Of a DNA stretch of 64,000 nt, positions 8,633 through 17,875 are shown piece by piece. Made by a program: the position numbers and the translations under genes. This DNA comes from Actinobaculum sp. 313 (lineage in GTDB: Bacteria > Actinomycetota > Actinomycetes > Actinomycetales > Actinomycetaceae): NCBI RefSeq assembly GCF_003073475.1, contig NZ_CP029033.1, positions 372,001-436,000 on the forward strand. Reading direction: 5' to 3'. Under the pieces are notes generated by a model. It was not told where the DNA came from and ran no database searches. It was given only the letters and a program-made list of their open reading frames with translations. Each line of letters opens with the position of its first letter. Position 1 is the first letter of the stretch.

Positions 8633-10099
8633 GTGAGCGATACAGCTGCGGGCACGGCTGAGGCGCCGGCCAAGAACATCCTTGAAAAACACTTCCACCT
8701 AAGCGAGCGCGGCTCATCAATCGGACAAGAACTGCGCGGCGGTATGGTCACCTTCTTCGCGATGGCCTACATCCTTGTTCTCAATCCAACAATTCTCAGC
8801 GGTACCGACTCCACCGGCGCCTACCTGGGCGGTGGCGCGGAGGCGAATGTTCCGGCTATCGCCGCCGGTACCGCCCTGGTCGCCGGCGTGATGACCCTGC
8901 TCATGGGCGCGGTTGCCAATTTCCCGCTGGCCCTCGCCGCTGGGTTGGGGCTGAACTCCATGGTGGCCTCCATTATTGTCAAACTGCCCGGCATGACGTG
9001 GGCCGACGGCATGGGCATCATCGTTATCGAGGGCATTGTTGTTGTGTTGCTGGTACTCACCGGGCTGCGCGAGGCGATATTCCGTGCCGTTCCGAAGTAT
9101 TTGCGCACGGCCATTTCGGTGGGCATCGGCCTATTCGTGACCATTGTGGGGCTGGTGAATGCGGGAATCGTTCGCCAGGGCAGCGGCACGGCCCTCTCCT
9201 TCGGAGTGGATGGATCGATTTCTACCTGGCCGCTGCTGGTTTTCGTCGTGGGGCTCTTCCTCACAATTATTCTTATGGCGCGCCGAGTCAAAGGCGGGAT
9301 TCTCATCGGAATCGTCGTCTCCACGGTGTTCGCCATTCTCATCGAGTGGCGCGGCAATTTGGGAACTGCCAGTGCCGAGAATGTGGGCGGCTGGGGGCTG
9401 TCCATTCCCCGGCTGGATGGCGCACCGGTGCAGGTGCCAGACTTCGCCACCCTCGGCCAGTTCTCGGTGACCGGGCCTTTTCAAAAGCTGGGGGTGATCG
9501 CCGTCGTCGTCCTTGCCTTCTCCGTCATGCTGGCGGACTTCTTCGACACCATGGGAACGATGGTGGCCGTCGGCTCTGAGGGCGGCCTGCTGGACGAGAA
9601 CGGCAACCCGCGCAACACCTTCCGCATTCTACTTATCGACTCGCTGGCGGCGGTGGCCGGTGGCGCGGGCGGAGTATCCTCCAACACCGCGTATATCGAA
9701 TCCTCTACTGGCGTGGCCGATGGGGCACGCACCGGGCTCGCCTCCATTTTCACGGGGACCTTCTTCCTGCTGGCTACATTCCTAGCGCCGCTGGCCGGGG
9801 TGGTACCCAATGAAGCGGCGGCCCCGGCGTTGGTGGCGGTGGGCTTCCTGATGATGCAGCAGGTATCCGAACTGGAATGGTCCGATCTGGCGACGGCGAT
9901 CCCCGCCTTCCTCACCATCGTGTTCATGCCCTTCGGCTACTCGATCACCGTGGGAATCGGTGTGGGCTTCATCAGCCACACCGTGATGCAGGTGGCGAGC
10001 GGGCGCATACGCAAGATCCACCCGCTTATGTGGGTTGTGTCCGCCTTGTTCATCGTGTACTTCCTGCTTGGCCCCATCCAGAGCGCGTTGAATATGTAG
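8633..10099 (+). CDS. NCS2 family (AzgA-like) purine permease
   Basis: 488 residues from GTG at 8633 with GGGAAG upstream; the family N terminus (LEKHFHLSERGSSIGQELRGG) begins soon after. It has 12 or more hydrophobic segments, with the AzgA-type elements TFFAMAYILVLNP, a Gly-rich GLGLNSM (often GMGLNA), ADFFDTMGTMVAVG and SSNTAYIESSTGVADGARTG. The AzgA/PbuG branch imports adenine, guanine and hypoxanthine with protons; exact substrate here is inferred. It follows manA by 75 bases, and a small membrane gene follows it. Confidence 0.9.
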   Translation: MSDTAAGTAEAPAKNILEKHFHLSERGSSIGQELRGGMVTFFAMAYILVLNPTILSGTDSTGAYLGGGAEANVPAIAAGTALVAGVMTLLMGAVANFPLALAAGLGLNSMVASIIVKLPGMTWADGMGIIVIEGIVVVLLVLTGLREAIFRAVPKYLRTAISVGIGLFVTIVGLVNAGIVRQGSGTALSFGVDGSISTWPLLVFVVGLFLTIILMARRVKGGILIGIVVSTVFAILIEWRGNLGTASAENVGGWGLSIPRLDGAPVQVPDFATLGQFSVTGPFQKLGVIAVVVLAFSVMLADFFDTMGTMVAVGSEGGLLDENGNPRNTFRILLIDSLAAVAGGAGGVSSNTAYIESSTGVADGARTGLASIFTGTFFLLATFLAPLAGVVPNEAAAPALVAVGFLMMQQVSELEWSDLATAIPAFLTIVFMPFGYSITVGIGVGFISHTVMQVASGRIRKIHPLMWVVSALFIVYFLLGPIQSALNM

Positions 10100-10108
10100 C
10101 ATGAATGT

Positions 10109-10366
10109 ATGAGTGACGATGAGGCCTCGCGTTTAGGTACTAGGTGGAGGAGGCAACGCTACTTTGGCACAGTTCTGCTGGCCTTCGCCATGTGTCCAGT
10201 TGTTTTCGCCTTCATCTTCCAGCGTGACCCGGATACGGCTTCCTTCCTCGGCCTGATTCCAGTTGCTGCTGTCGGCTTCGTCTTTGTGGTGTTGGGCGTG
10301 CTCAACCGCAACCGGGAGATCGAGTTGACCACGCATTCGCGCGAGCCCGTGGCTGATGACGACTGA
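10109..10366 (+). CDS. small two-helix membrane protein, unknown function
   Basis: 85 residues. A basic N terminus (TRWRRQRYFG) is followed by two membrane helices (about 20-37 and 45-64) and a polar tail. It starts 9 bases after the NCS2 permease stop, so the two are probably in one operon. I recognise no family. Ribosome site is weak. Confidence 0.6.
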   Translation: MSDDEASRLGTRWRRQRYFGTVLLAFAMCPVVFAFIFQRDPDTASFLGLIPVAAVGFVFVVLGVLNRNREIELTTHSREPVADDD

Positions 10367-10631
10367 ACGTCGGCCTCGGTGACCTGCCGACCCAAGCGCC
10401 GGTGGTGGTGGGAGCAGGGGTGGTAGTCACCGGTGCTTGTGAAATGACTCGCCCGTACCGGCGGTGTCAGCGGCCAAGATGGTGTGCGATCCGCGGTGTA
10501 TCACTCATGGATGCTTGTCTACTCTGCCACGTTCCTCCTGTGACCTCTCGGCCGAGGGGCGTAAACAAAGCCAAGGGGAGTAGACTGAAAAACCGCCCGA
10601 AAACGGCGGAGTTCTCTTGGCGGAGGGATTG

Positions 10632-11971
10632 ATGGGGCGAACATTCTCCAGCTTGCGTTATTTCAACTACCGGATCTGGTTCTTCTCGGCTCTGGTGGCG
10701 AATACCGGGACCTGGATGCAGCGGGTCGCCCAGGATTGGTTGGTTCTTGCCATCCTCACGGATGATAATTCCTTCGCCATTGGCGTGGTCACCGCACTGC
10801 AGTTCGCCCCCATACTCTTCATCATGCCCTTCGCGGGTTCGCTCGCCGATCACTTCGACAAGCGGAAGATCATACTCCTGACGCAGACCTTCCAAGCTCT
10901 GCTCGCCTTCGCCCTCGGCGGTTTAGTACTAGCCGGAATCGCCACAACTGCCATTGTCTGCGGCTTCGCCCTTCTGCTTGGTGTGGCGAACGCCTTCGAC
11001 AACCCCGCTCGCCTGGTGTTCGTCTCCGAACTTGTAGCGCCGCGCGATCTTCCCAACGCCATCGGTTTGAACTCCACCAGCTTCAATGTGGCGCGCCTGA
11101 TCGGCCCGGCGTTGGCAGGCGTGCTGGTGGCCGTTGTTGGTCCGGGGTGGGTATTCCTCATCAACGGCTTCTCCTTTATCGCAACGATTGCGGCGCTGCT
11201 GGTGATGCGTCCGGCGGAGTTCTTCACGGCTACATCCCCGCGCAAACCGCGCGAAAAGGGTCGTGTTCGGGCTGGACTGCGTTATGTGCGGTCACGTTCG
11301 GATCTCAAGGTCATCTTTGTGGTGACAGGTGTTATCGCCTGCCTCGGTATGAACTTCCAACTGACCACTGCCTCCATGGCCCGCGTGGTGTTTGATAAGC
11401 AGGCGGGGAATACGGGCTTCTCGGCTCCGTTCTGGCGATCGGTTCGTTGACCGGAGCGCTGCTCGCCGCCCGGCGGCGTAGCCAACCGCGGGTGAGACTG
11501 GTAGTGGCGATGGCCTTCGCCTTCGCGCTGGCAGCCGGCGTCAACGCGGTGATGCCCACGTATCCCACCTATGCCATCTCGCTTATTCCGGTGGGACTTG
11601 TCATCCTCACCCTGCTCACCAGTGCCAACACCTCGGTGCAGATGTCCACTGAACCGGAGATGCGCGGGCGGGTGATGTCCTTGTACCAGGCGGTTATGCA
11701 GGGCAGTGCGCCGGTTGGAGCGTTGATCGTCGGATGGATCTGCGAGGTGATCAGTCCGCGCTGGGGCGTGGGAATCGGAGCGATCGGTGCGTTGATCGTC
11801 GGCATCGCTGCTTATGTCTGGGGGAGGCGTAACTGGGACGTGGCGGTGCATTACCACTGGCACTCGCACCCGCATGTCGAGATCATCGGGCCGTTGGAGC
11901 GCCAGCAGCAGGAACATAGCGAGGGCGACGGGTTGGGTGCGGGTCCAACCCCGGGCGATGACGCAAAATAG
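10632..11971 (+). CDS. MFS exporter (EntS/MFS_3-like), interrupted by a single-base deletion
   Basis: Start ATG 10632 with GGAGGG upstream. The first frame encodes TM1-7 (YRIWFFSALVANTGTWMQRVAQDWLV, then ADHFDKRKIILLTQT as motif A) and runs off at 11450. The second half continues in the next frame (GLLGSVLAIGSLTGALLAA onward to 11971). At 11403-11406 there are four G; five would read KQAGEYGLLGS and restore a normal protein of about 446 residues. The C-terminal tail is His-rich (HYHWHSHPHVE), possibly metal binding. Family: drug or siderophore exporters. The break is either a sequencing error or true inactivation. Confidence 0.85.
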
Positions 11972-12267
11972 AAGGCTTCCTGGCGCGGGGGTGAAGGCAT
12001 ACCGCGCAAGGGTGGCATCAGGTTGAGCGAGTACGCCGTATCGGCGGAATCGCGAGTCAAACCGCGCAAGGGCGGCATCAGACCACGATTCGCGACCGTT
12101 TCGTGTGTGGATAGGGGTTTGGCGACGCCGACGCGACACCAAGGACACCCGTTCTCCCGTATCTCGCGCGGATGGGAGCCACCGGCGCGAGGCGGAGCCT
12201 ACAAGGAGCCAAATGGCGTGAGAAGAAGGTCTACCGGGAGGATAATTCGGCATTGACGTCTTCGCCG
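11972..12267. repeat. intergenic region with a 20-bp direct repeat
   Basis: Between the convergent MFS and serC genes. Two copies of a 20-bp sequence (ACCGCGCAAGG then GTGGCATCAG or GCGGCATCAG) start exactly 60 bp apart at 12001 and 12061, with one mismatch. No gene seen. It could contain terminators or be a small repeat remnant. Confidence 0.6.
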
Positions 12268-13401
12268 TCACATATGCTCTATTGCCCAGTCGATACAGGT
12301 CAACAGTGCGGCGACGTCGTCGGGCTCCACATTCGGGAAGGTGCCGAAACGGAACTGGTTACGGCCCAGGGAGCGGTACGGGTCGATGTCCACGATGCCG
12401 TTCTCACGTAGAAAAGCGCTGATCGTACGTGTATCAACCGATTCGTCGAAATCAATCGTCGCGACGACGGGCGAGCGGTCGGCGGCATTGGCGACGAAGG
12501 GTGTTGCTTCGGGGCGGTTCTCGGCCCACTCGTAAATCAACGCAGACGATGCGGCAGTGCGCTCCGCCATGGCATCGAGCCCGCCGCTGCTGAGCATCCA
12601 TTCGGTCTGTTCGGCGATGAGCAACAGGTTCGCGATACTCGGGGTATTCAGCGTTTGATCTTTGCGCGAGTTCCGCAGCGCGAGCTCGAGATTGAGAATA
12701 TCCGGCACCCAGCGGGTAGAACCGAGCCGTTCGATGCGCTCAATGGCAGCGGGGGAGGCCACGGCGATCCATAGGCCGCCGTCGGCGCCGAAACACTTTT
12801 GCGGTGAGAAGTAGTAGAGGTCGGTTTGCGATATGTCTACGGTGACGCCGCCCGCACTCGATGTGGCGTCAACGAGGGTGAGTGCTCCGGGGTGTTGATG
12901 GGAGCCCCTGCTACGCCCATAACGTGTTACCGGAGAAAACACTCCGGTAGAAGTCTCATTCTGGGGATAGAAGTATGTGTCGACGGCGTCGTTCTCCTCG
13001 CCGCGGTCCACGCAGCGTGCCAGACGGCCGGGTTCCGCAGATTGGATATCAACCTCCGCCCACGGAACGCGCCCCACCGCGTGGGCGGCCTTAGCGGAGA
13101 ACTCGCCGAAAACAGCGGCCTGCGCGCGGCTTTCAACGGCGGTGAAAGCGATGGCATCCCACACCAGGCTGGCGCCGCCGTTGCCAAGCATAACCTCGTA
13201 CCCCTCCGGAAGATGGAAGAGCTCGGTTAGCTGGGCACGGATCTGACCGACCAGATTCTTCACGGGTGCTTGCCGATGCGAGGTTCCCATGGGAGAAGCC
13301 GCATCCGCAACACGTGCGAGCTGTTCGGGGCGTGCTTTTGAAGGTCCCGAGCCGAAGCGGCCGTCGGTGGGAAGGAGATGGGCAGGGATGGTAGTGCGCA
13401 T
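12268..13401 (-). CDS. serC: phosphoserine transaminase
   Basis: 377 residues. PLP-dependent class V aminotransferase making phosphoserine from 3-phosphohydroxypyruvate and glutamate (serine and B6 pathways). Seen: GPSKARPEQ near the N terminus, MGNGGASLVWDA-type substrate block (read MLGNGGASLVWD), VDATSSAGG, and the Schiff-base lysine in YYFSPQKCFGADGGLW; the C terminus (RNQFRFGTFPNVEPDDV) is the actinobacterial SerC type. Divergent from the DtxR gene; about 200 bases of promoter region lie between. Confidence 0.95.
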   Translation of the reverse strand: MRTTIPAHLLPTDGRFGSGPSKARPEQLARVADAASPMGTSHRQAPVKNLVGQIRAQLTELFHLPEGYEVMLGNGGASLVWDAIAFTAVESRAQAAVFGEFSAKAAHAVGRVPWAEVDIQSAEPGRLARCVDRGEENDAVDTYFYPQNETSTGVFSPVTRYGRSRGSHQHPGALTLVDATSSAGGVTVDISQTDLYYFSPQKCFGADGGLWIAVASPAAIERIERLGSTRWVPDILNLELALRNSRKDQTLNTPSIANLLLIAEQTEWMLSSGGLDAMAERTAASSALIYEWAENRPEATPFVANAADRSPVVATIDFDESVDTRTISAFLRENGIVDIDPYRSLGRNQFRFGTFPNVEPDDVAALLTCIDWAIEHM

Positions 13402-13602
13402 AGTTGTATTGTGCCGTGCTTTGCACCCGCCGGGACGATGCTTCCGTCTGACGGGCCAAACGGTATTACGCGCGGATTACGTCGCAGAATTGCCAACTGG
13501 CGTGGCGGCCCGGCGCGCTCCAGTAAAATCGGGAAGCACAGCGGAATAACAGGCGTTATGGTGGCGCGGACAATCGATGTGGGCAATCGATGAGGAGTAA
13601 GT

Positions 13603-14292
13603 ATGAGGGGCCATTTGGTCGACACGACGGAGATGTATCTCAAGTCGGTCTATGAACTGGAAGAAGAAGGGGTTCCGCCTCTGCGTGCGCGTTTGGTGGA
13701 ACGACTCGGGCAGTCCAAGCCAACGGTCTCTGAAACAGTTGCGCGCATGGAACGCGATGGGCTGATGTCACTGGATGGGCGTGCGATTGTTCTCTCGGAA
13801 GAAGGCCGGTTGTATGCCACGCAGGTGATGCGCAAGCATCGCCTCGCGGAGCGTTTGTTACTGGATGTGATTCGCATTCCGTGGGAGGACGTCCATGAGG
13901 AGGCGTGCCGTTGGGAGCATGTGATCTCCGATGAGACCGAGCAGAAGATCGCTGAGCTCCTGGGCTATTCGCGCTATGACCCCTACGGCAACCCGATCCC
14001 TGAATACGGTACGGCAGGGCCTATGGGGCAGACGGCTGCTGAGAATGGCCTCATCAACGGGCGTGAATTCCTTGCGCAGAACCCGGATGGTGGAATCGCG
14101 ATTCTGGCCCGCATTGGTGAGATCTTACAAACGGATACGGCTCTGCTACGTTCACTGCGCGAAGCGCGGATAGTCCCCGGGGCGGATGTGACCATCTTCA
14201 TTGAGGGGGCCCGTCCGGTCATCTGTGCCGCAGGGTGCGTCGAATTGTCGCCGTGGATGGCGCGCCACCTGCAATTGCAGGTGGCGCGGTAG
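13603..14292 (+). CDS. dtxR: DtxR/IdeR-type iron-dependent repressor
   Basis: 229 residues with GAGGAG before the ATG. The N-terminal helix-turn-helix begins LVDTTEMYLKSVYELEEEGV, nearly identical to DtxR; the metal site Met10, Cys102-type residue and EACRWEHV (Cys, Glu, His) are present, followed by the conserved NPIPEYG and a C-terminal SH3-like domain. With Fe2+ bound it would repress iron uptake and storage genes. No clear 19-bp iron box was found in the window, so targets are elsewhere. The last codons form half of a perfect palindrome (separate entry). Confidence 0.95.
   Translation: MRGHLVDTTEMYLKSVYELEEEGVPPLRARLVERLGQSKPTVSETVARMERDGLMSLDGRAIVLSEEGRLYATQVMRKHRLAERLLLDVIRIPWEDVHEEACRWEHVISDETEQKIAELLGYSRYDPYGNPIPEYGTAGPMGQTAAENGLINGREFLAQNPDGGIAILARIGEILQTDTALLRSLREARIVPGADVTIFIEGARPVICAAGCVELSPWMARHLQLQVAR
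14261..14288 (+). terminator. 28-bp perfect palindrome spanning the dtxR stop region
   Basis: CGCGCCACCTGCAA is followed directly by its reverse complement, ending two bases before the stop codon is completed. As RNA it can form a strong GC hairpin but with almost no loop and no U run, so it could be a terminator, an mRNA-stability hairpin or a binding site. It encodes the residues RHLQLQVA. Confidence 0.55.
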
Positions 14293-14588
14293 ACGGTCGA
14301 GCAAGGCGGTCTAGACCGTGGGTGGTCGCTAGTACGCGACATCCCGTGGCGGTGTAGGCACACGGCGGGGATGGCCATCGGGGTGGGGACCGCCGTCGGG
14401 AAAGAGCGTTCGAAAGATGGTTCTCCGCGTTCTACTTTCCGCGGAGGACCAGCCATCCCACTTCAGCAGCGGACTCGCCTTCCCACTTTCGTGGCGGACT
14501 ACTTCAGTAGCGGCCCACTTCAATGGCGGATCCGCCGTCAACATGGTGGCAGGCTTGAAAAAGCTCGGCGGCGTAGTGCGCGGGGCGT
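14293..14588. other. intergenic, degenerate short repeats, no gene seen
   Basis: Between dtxR and the DedA gene (convergent). From 14457 to 14536 there are about four imperfect copies of a CCCACTT...GGCGGA motif of roughly 20 bp. No credible start with ribosome site. Confidence 0.4.
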
Positions 14589-15371
14589 CTAGTCTGTGAC
14601 GGGCTTGTTCTGGACGTCGTCGTGCGCCAGCTCTACATCCTGGTCTGGTTGCGGGCGGTGGTGAGGGTTTCGGTCTGCAGCTTCCGCTGGTAGAAGCGTG
14701 TCCGTTTCCATTCGGAGCTCGCCTTCTTCCTCTTGCAATGCGTCGCGGACCGCCGTTGCGGGTGTCGTCTTCTTCTTGGCCGAACGCTGCCGCAGATAGC
14801 CAATGATTATGGGGAGCACCGAGACAAGGACGATGATGACAACGATGACATCAATATTGTTGGCGACAAAGGAGAACTGACCAAGGAACAGGCCGGCAAC
14901 TGTCATAATGCCGACCCAACCCACTCCTCCGACTGCATTGAAGAAGACGAAGCGACCGTAGCGCATGCGCGCAGCTCCTGCCGCGATGGGTACAAAGGTT
15001 CGCACGATCGGTACAAAGCGCGACAGAATTAGCGAGGCCGCACCATACTGCTGGAAGAACTCCTCCGCGCGGTAGAGGTACTCGGTCTTCAGTATGCGAG
15101 CGTCCGGTTTGAAGAGCTGCCGCCCAAAACGTGATCCAAGGAAGTATCCGACCTGAACACCCAGGAATGCGGCCAGAATGCCGACAATAAGCAACACTTC
15201 GATTCTGATACCGAACTGCACGTGCAGCATGGCGGCGGTGAAAATCAATGAGTCTCCAGGCAGGAACGGGAAAAGACAGCCCGACTCGATAAACAGAATG
15301 AAAGCAACGCCAGGCAGTACCCACGGCCCGAGGGCTGCAAGTAACGCGGCAGGATCGGAGAGTATGCCCAT
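14589..15371 (-). CDS. DedA family membrane protein
   Basis: 260 residues. Typical DedA pattern: an N-terminal hydrophobic helix with FIESGCLFPFLPGDSL (the conserved Glu and the PGD block), then FLGSRFGRQLF, and the signature SRFVPIVRTFVPIAAGAARM, with four to five membrane helices to about residue 200. Residues 205-260 are a polar cytoplasmic tail with acidic and His-rich parts. DedA proteins support lipid carrier (undecaprenyl phosphate, phosphatidylethanolamine) flipping and proton-force homeostasis. Single gene, next to the divergent NlpC/P60 promoter. Confidence 0.92.
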   Translation of the reverse strand: MGILSDPAALLAALGPWVLPGVAFILFIESGCLFPFLPGDSLIFTAAMLHVQFGIRIEVLLIVGILAAFLGVQVGYFLGSRFGRQLFKPDARILKTEYLYRAEEFFQQYGAASLILSRFVPIVRTFVPIAAGAARMRYGRFVFFNAVGGVGWVGIMTVAGLFLGQFSFVANNIDVIVVIIVLVSVLPIIIGYLRQRSAKKKTTPATAVRDALQEEEGELRMETDTLLPAEAADRNPHHRPQPDQDVELAHDDVQNKPVTD

Positions 15372-15488
15372 GCGTTACAGACTACGTGAATGAGGCGGGG
15401 AAACGCGGCGAGCGTGAGCGAGTCGGCAGAGTGTTGCGCATCGGTATTCACGCGAACTCGCCGAGTGTGACGACCTGACGTGGCGAAG

Positions 15489-15536
15489 GTCTCGACGTCG
15501 TTATAAAAATGTGACATCTCGTTATCGTGTTGCTAT
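15489..15536 (+). promoter_or_regulatory. phased direct repeats upstream of NlpC/P60 gene 1 (candidate MtrA-type box)
   Basis: Half-sites GTTAT (15500), GTGAC (15511), GTTAT (15521) and GCTAT (15532) are spaced 11, 10 and 11 bp, one helical turn each, with a weaker GTCTC at 15489. The paralogous gene at 17013 has the same array with the same spacing. OmpR-type regulators bind such direct repeats; MtrA is known to control NlpC/P60 peptidoglycan hydrolases in actinobacteria. Regulator identity is inference. Confidence 0.6.
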
Positions 15537-15626
15537 CATCGTGCGTGGGCTCGTTCACGGCCGAGGCGTAAGCCGAAGGTCGTGAGCATGAAAAAGTGAC
15601 CACAACTAGACGAGGAGACCTTGACA

Positions 15627-16385
15627 ATGGCAGGACGTCACGCGATGACTCGCGAGACTGCGTTGGAAACCCTCAATTCTCCTGCGGGGCGCGGACTTGC
15701 TGCTGCGGTGGCAGTGGGAACGGTGCTTGGTGTCGCCATTCCGACAGCCTCAGCTGATGCTACCGAGAACCGTGAAGGTTCGCGCGAGGCGGCACGCCTT
15801 GCATCCGTGGCACCGGAGGCCACCACGGAAGTGACGGTGGACGCCGACGCTTCCTGGGAGATTGCTCAGGTTGCGGTGCAAGCGGAGGATTCCGATTCTT
15901 CCCTCGCCCTCGACATGGAAGTGACTGCTCCCGTTGTTGAAGAAGAGGTGACGGTCGAGGAGACGGCCACTAGTGCAGTGGCTGATACCAATACTGCGAC
16001 CGCCGCTGTTGTCGGCGAGGAAGCACCTGCCGCGAGCTCATCGAATTCAGGTCTGCGTTCGCAAATCGTCGCTTACGCTCGACAGTTCTCAGGCGCGCCC
16101 TATGTCACCGGAGGCACGACGCCATCGGGCTGGGACTGCTCCGGTTTCGTGAACTACGTGTTTGGAAACTTCGGCATCAGTATGCCGCGCACCTCGAGTG
16201 CTATCGCGGCATCATTCACGCAGGTACCGGCTTCGCAAGCGCAGCCCGGTGATCTTGTGTACTGGCCGGGCCACATCGGCATTTACACCGGCAACGGCAT
16301 GCATATTGCGGCGGCTAACCCATCTACTGGCACGTATGAACATGCAGTGTACGGAAGTCCGATCTACCTGCGTGTGGTGGGCTGA
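15627..16385 (+). CDS. secreted NlpC/P60 peptidoglycan hydrolase, paralog 1
   Basis: 252 residues from ATG 15627, nine bases after GAGGAG (the in-frame TTG at 15621 is too close). A 40-residue N terminus shared with paralog 2 (MAGRHA, then ETLNSPAGRGLAAAVAVGT) acts as export signal, ending near ASAD. A variable Glu/Val/Ala-rich linker of about 100 residues is followed by the catalytic domain (about 150-252): nucleophile Cys in GWDCSGFVNYVFG, His in WPGHIGIYTGNGMH. It cleaves peptide stems in the cell wall, by family. A terminator follows. Confidence 0.9.
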   Translation: MAGRHAMTRETALETLNSPAGRGLAAAVAVGTVLGVAIPTASADATENREGSREAARLASVAPEATTEVTVDADASWEIAQVAVQAEDSDSSLALDMEVTAPVVEEEVTVEETATSAVADTNTATAAVVGEEAPAASSSNSGLRSQIVAYARQFSGAPYVTGGTTPSGWDCSGFVNYVFGNFGISMPRTSSAIAASFTQVPASQAQPGDLVYWPGHIGIYTGNGMHIAAANPSTGTYEHAVYGSPIYLRVVG

Positions 16386-16455
16386 AACAATACGTCGCTT
16401 GACCAGCTGAAGCCATCTGGCGCGTGGTGGGTCAACGTGGCATAAGACATTACAG

Positions 16456-16492
16456 AGAGGCGAGTCGGCTGTTTGTCGGCTCGCCTCTTTTG
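16456..16492 (+). terminator. rho-independent terminator after NlpC/P60 gene 1
   Basis: AGAGGCGAGTCGGC pairs with GTCGGCTCGCCTCT (G-U pairs included), loop about 6 bases, then TTTTG. About 70 bases after the stop codon. Confidence 0.8.
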
Positions 16493-16894
16493 TGCGTGAT
16501 CGGCGTGCTCGGCCGGTGGTATATCAAAAGTGTGTTTATCCGGTGTGTGCGGATGGCGGTGCAGCATAGCATCGTGAGCGCGTGCGCGCACGCCGCTGCG
16601 CCGCTGCCAAAACTCGCGGGTGAAGCGTCGCACCGCTGCACGCGGGTGTGCTGCAGGTACGGCGGGTTTGCGAGCCCGAGCAGCACGCACTCGTACCCGC
16701 CTACACGGTACGTCTACTCGGTCCTTGCTGTTTGACTGCGGCATGGGACACAGCGAAGCATTTGTGATCAACACAACTTTCGGTGTGTCTATGTTTCATT
16801 CGGTCGGCCTACGTCGCGTGCTGAGCAGGTGATTTGCCGTAGAAGACGGGGAAGTGTCACGCCCACATGGTGCGACGGGCCGATAACAGCGTGG
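16493..16894. other. about 400 bp without a recognised gene
   Basis: Between the terminator of paralog 1 and the promoter of paralog 2. Open frames here lack start signals and known motifs. The position between two paralogous genes fits leftover spacer from a duplication. Confidence 0.4.
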
Positions 16895-16941
16895 GTCACC
16901 TCTCGTTATGAAAACGTGACATTCGGTTATTGAGCCGTTAT
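16895..16941 (+). promoter_or_regulatory. phased direct repeats upstream of NlpC/P60 gene 2
   Basis: GTCAC (16895), GTTAT (16905), GTGAC (16916), GTTAT (16926) and GTTAT (16937), spacings 10, 11, 10 and 11 bp. Same order and phase as at paralog 1, although the sequence around them differs, which argues for selection on the sites. Start codon lies about 70 bases further on. Confidence 0.62.
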
Positions 16942-17012
16942 TGTCTTCTATAGGCAAGTCGCCGGGTGAGTACGCACACTGCGGCGAACGGACGAATGAG
17001 GAGATATACAAG

Positions 17013-17810
17013 ATGGCCGGACGGCACGCGAAGACTCGCGAGGCAGCCCTCAGCACTCTTAACTCCCCCGCAGGACGCGGGCTCGCAGCGGCAATGGCTT
17101 TCGGAACGGCGCTCGGCGTCGCAATCCCGTCTGCGGCAGCTGATGATGACAGCAGCGGCGCCAACACAGCAGGTGCCCTCGCGCGTAAGAATATTGCGAG
17201 CGGCACGGTAGCGGACAACACGCGGGAAGTCACCGTTTCCGAGGATAACGAGTGGCAGATTTCCCAGGTTGATATTCAAACCGAAGAGGCCACACAGTCC
17301 CCCATGGCGCTCGACATGACGGTTAACACCCCGGCGGTCGAGGAAGAAGAAGCCGTCACCGAAGAGGTTGTCGCGACTGCGAACGATACCGCCGGATACG
17401 CGGACACCGGCTCGCAGGCTGCTACTGCGGCAAGCAGCGAGACGGTGGTTGCTACCGCAAGTGGTAGCGGCACGGGCGCGTCAATCTCCGCAACGGCTCA
17501 GTCCTACATCGGATCCCCGTACCGCTGGGGCGGTACCACACCAGCCGGCTGGGACTGCATTGGCTTCGTGCGTTACGTGTACGCCCAGTACGGTGTTCAG
17601 ATTGGCGGTTACACCACTTCTGTGCTCTCCGTTGGACGTCAGGTTCCTTATTCGCAGGCTCAGCCCGGTGACATCCTCTACTGGCCCGGACACGTGGCCA
17701 TTTACGTGGGTAACGGCCAGAATGTTGGCGCGTGGAATGCCAGCATGGGAACAAAGGTCGGCCCGAACTCGTGGCTCGGCACGCCAACCGTCATCCGCGT
17801 TTTCGACTGA
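17013..17810 (+). CDS. secreted NlpC/P60 peptidoglycan hydrolase, paralog 2
   Basis: 265 residues from ATG 17013 with GAGGAG upstream. Same plan as paralog 1: shared N-terminal export segment (MAGRHAKTREAAL, then STLNSPAGRGLAAAMAFGT), an acidic linker (EEEEAVTEEVV region), and a C-terminal NlpC/P60 domain with Cys in GWDCIGFVRYVYA and His in WPGHVAIYVGNG. The residue after the catalytic Cys is Ile rather than the usual Ser. Likely cell-wall peptide hydrolase acting at division or growth. A GC-rich hairpin follows. Confidence 0.9.
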   Translation: MAGRHAKTREAALSTLNSPAGRGLAAAMAFGTALGVAIPSAAADDDSSGANTAGALARKNIASGTVADNTREVTVSEDNEWQISQVDIQTEEATQSPMALDMTVNTPAVEEEEAVTEEVVATANDTAGYADTGSQAATAASSETVVATASGSGTGASISATAQSYIGSPYRWGGTTPAGWDCIGFVRYVYAQYGVQIGGYTTSVLSVGRQVPYSQAQPGDILYWPGHVAIYVGNGQNVGAWNASMGTKVGPNSWLGTPTVIRVFD

Positions 17811-17851
17811 TACACACTGCTTTGAGCTGGGACCATGCGTCTCAGTGCTGG

Positions 17852-17875
17852 TGGGGGTCGTTTATACGACCCCCA
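17852..17875 (+). terminator. hairpin after NlpC/P60 gene 2
   Basis: GGGGGTCG, loop TTTATA, CGACCCCC: a perfect 8-bp stem (9 with the outer T-A) 42 bases after the stop. No following T run, so termination strength is uncertain. Confidence 0.6.

Noticed and set aside
12001-12081. A CRISPR array
   Set aside because: Two copies of a 20-bp sequence 60 bp apart only; no third repeat on either side.
15541-15620. A cyclic-di-AMP riboswitch before the NlpC/P60 gene
   Set aside because: Such riboswitches often precede cell-wall hydrolase genes, but I do not find the conserved core, and the leader of the paralog at 17013 does not share structure with it.
16424-16774. Open frames between the NlpC/P60 paralogs on both strands
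   Set aside because: Both strands give Arg/Ser/Thr-rich translations with no start signal, typical of non-coding high-GC DNA.
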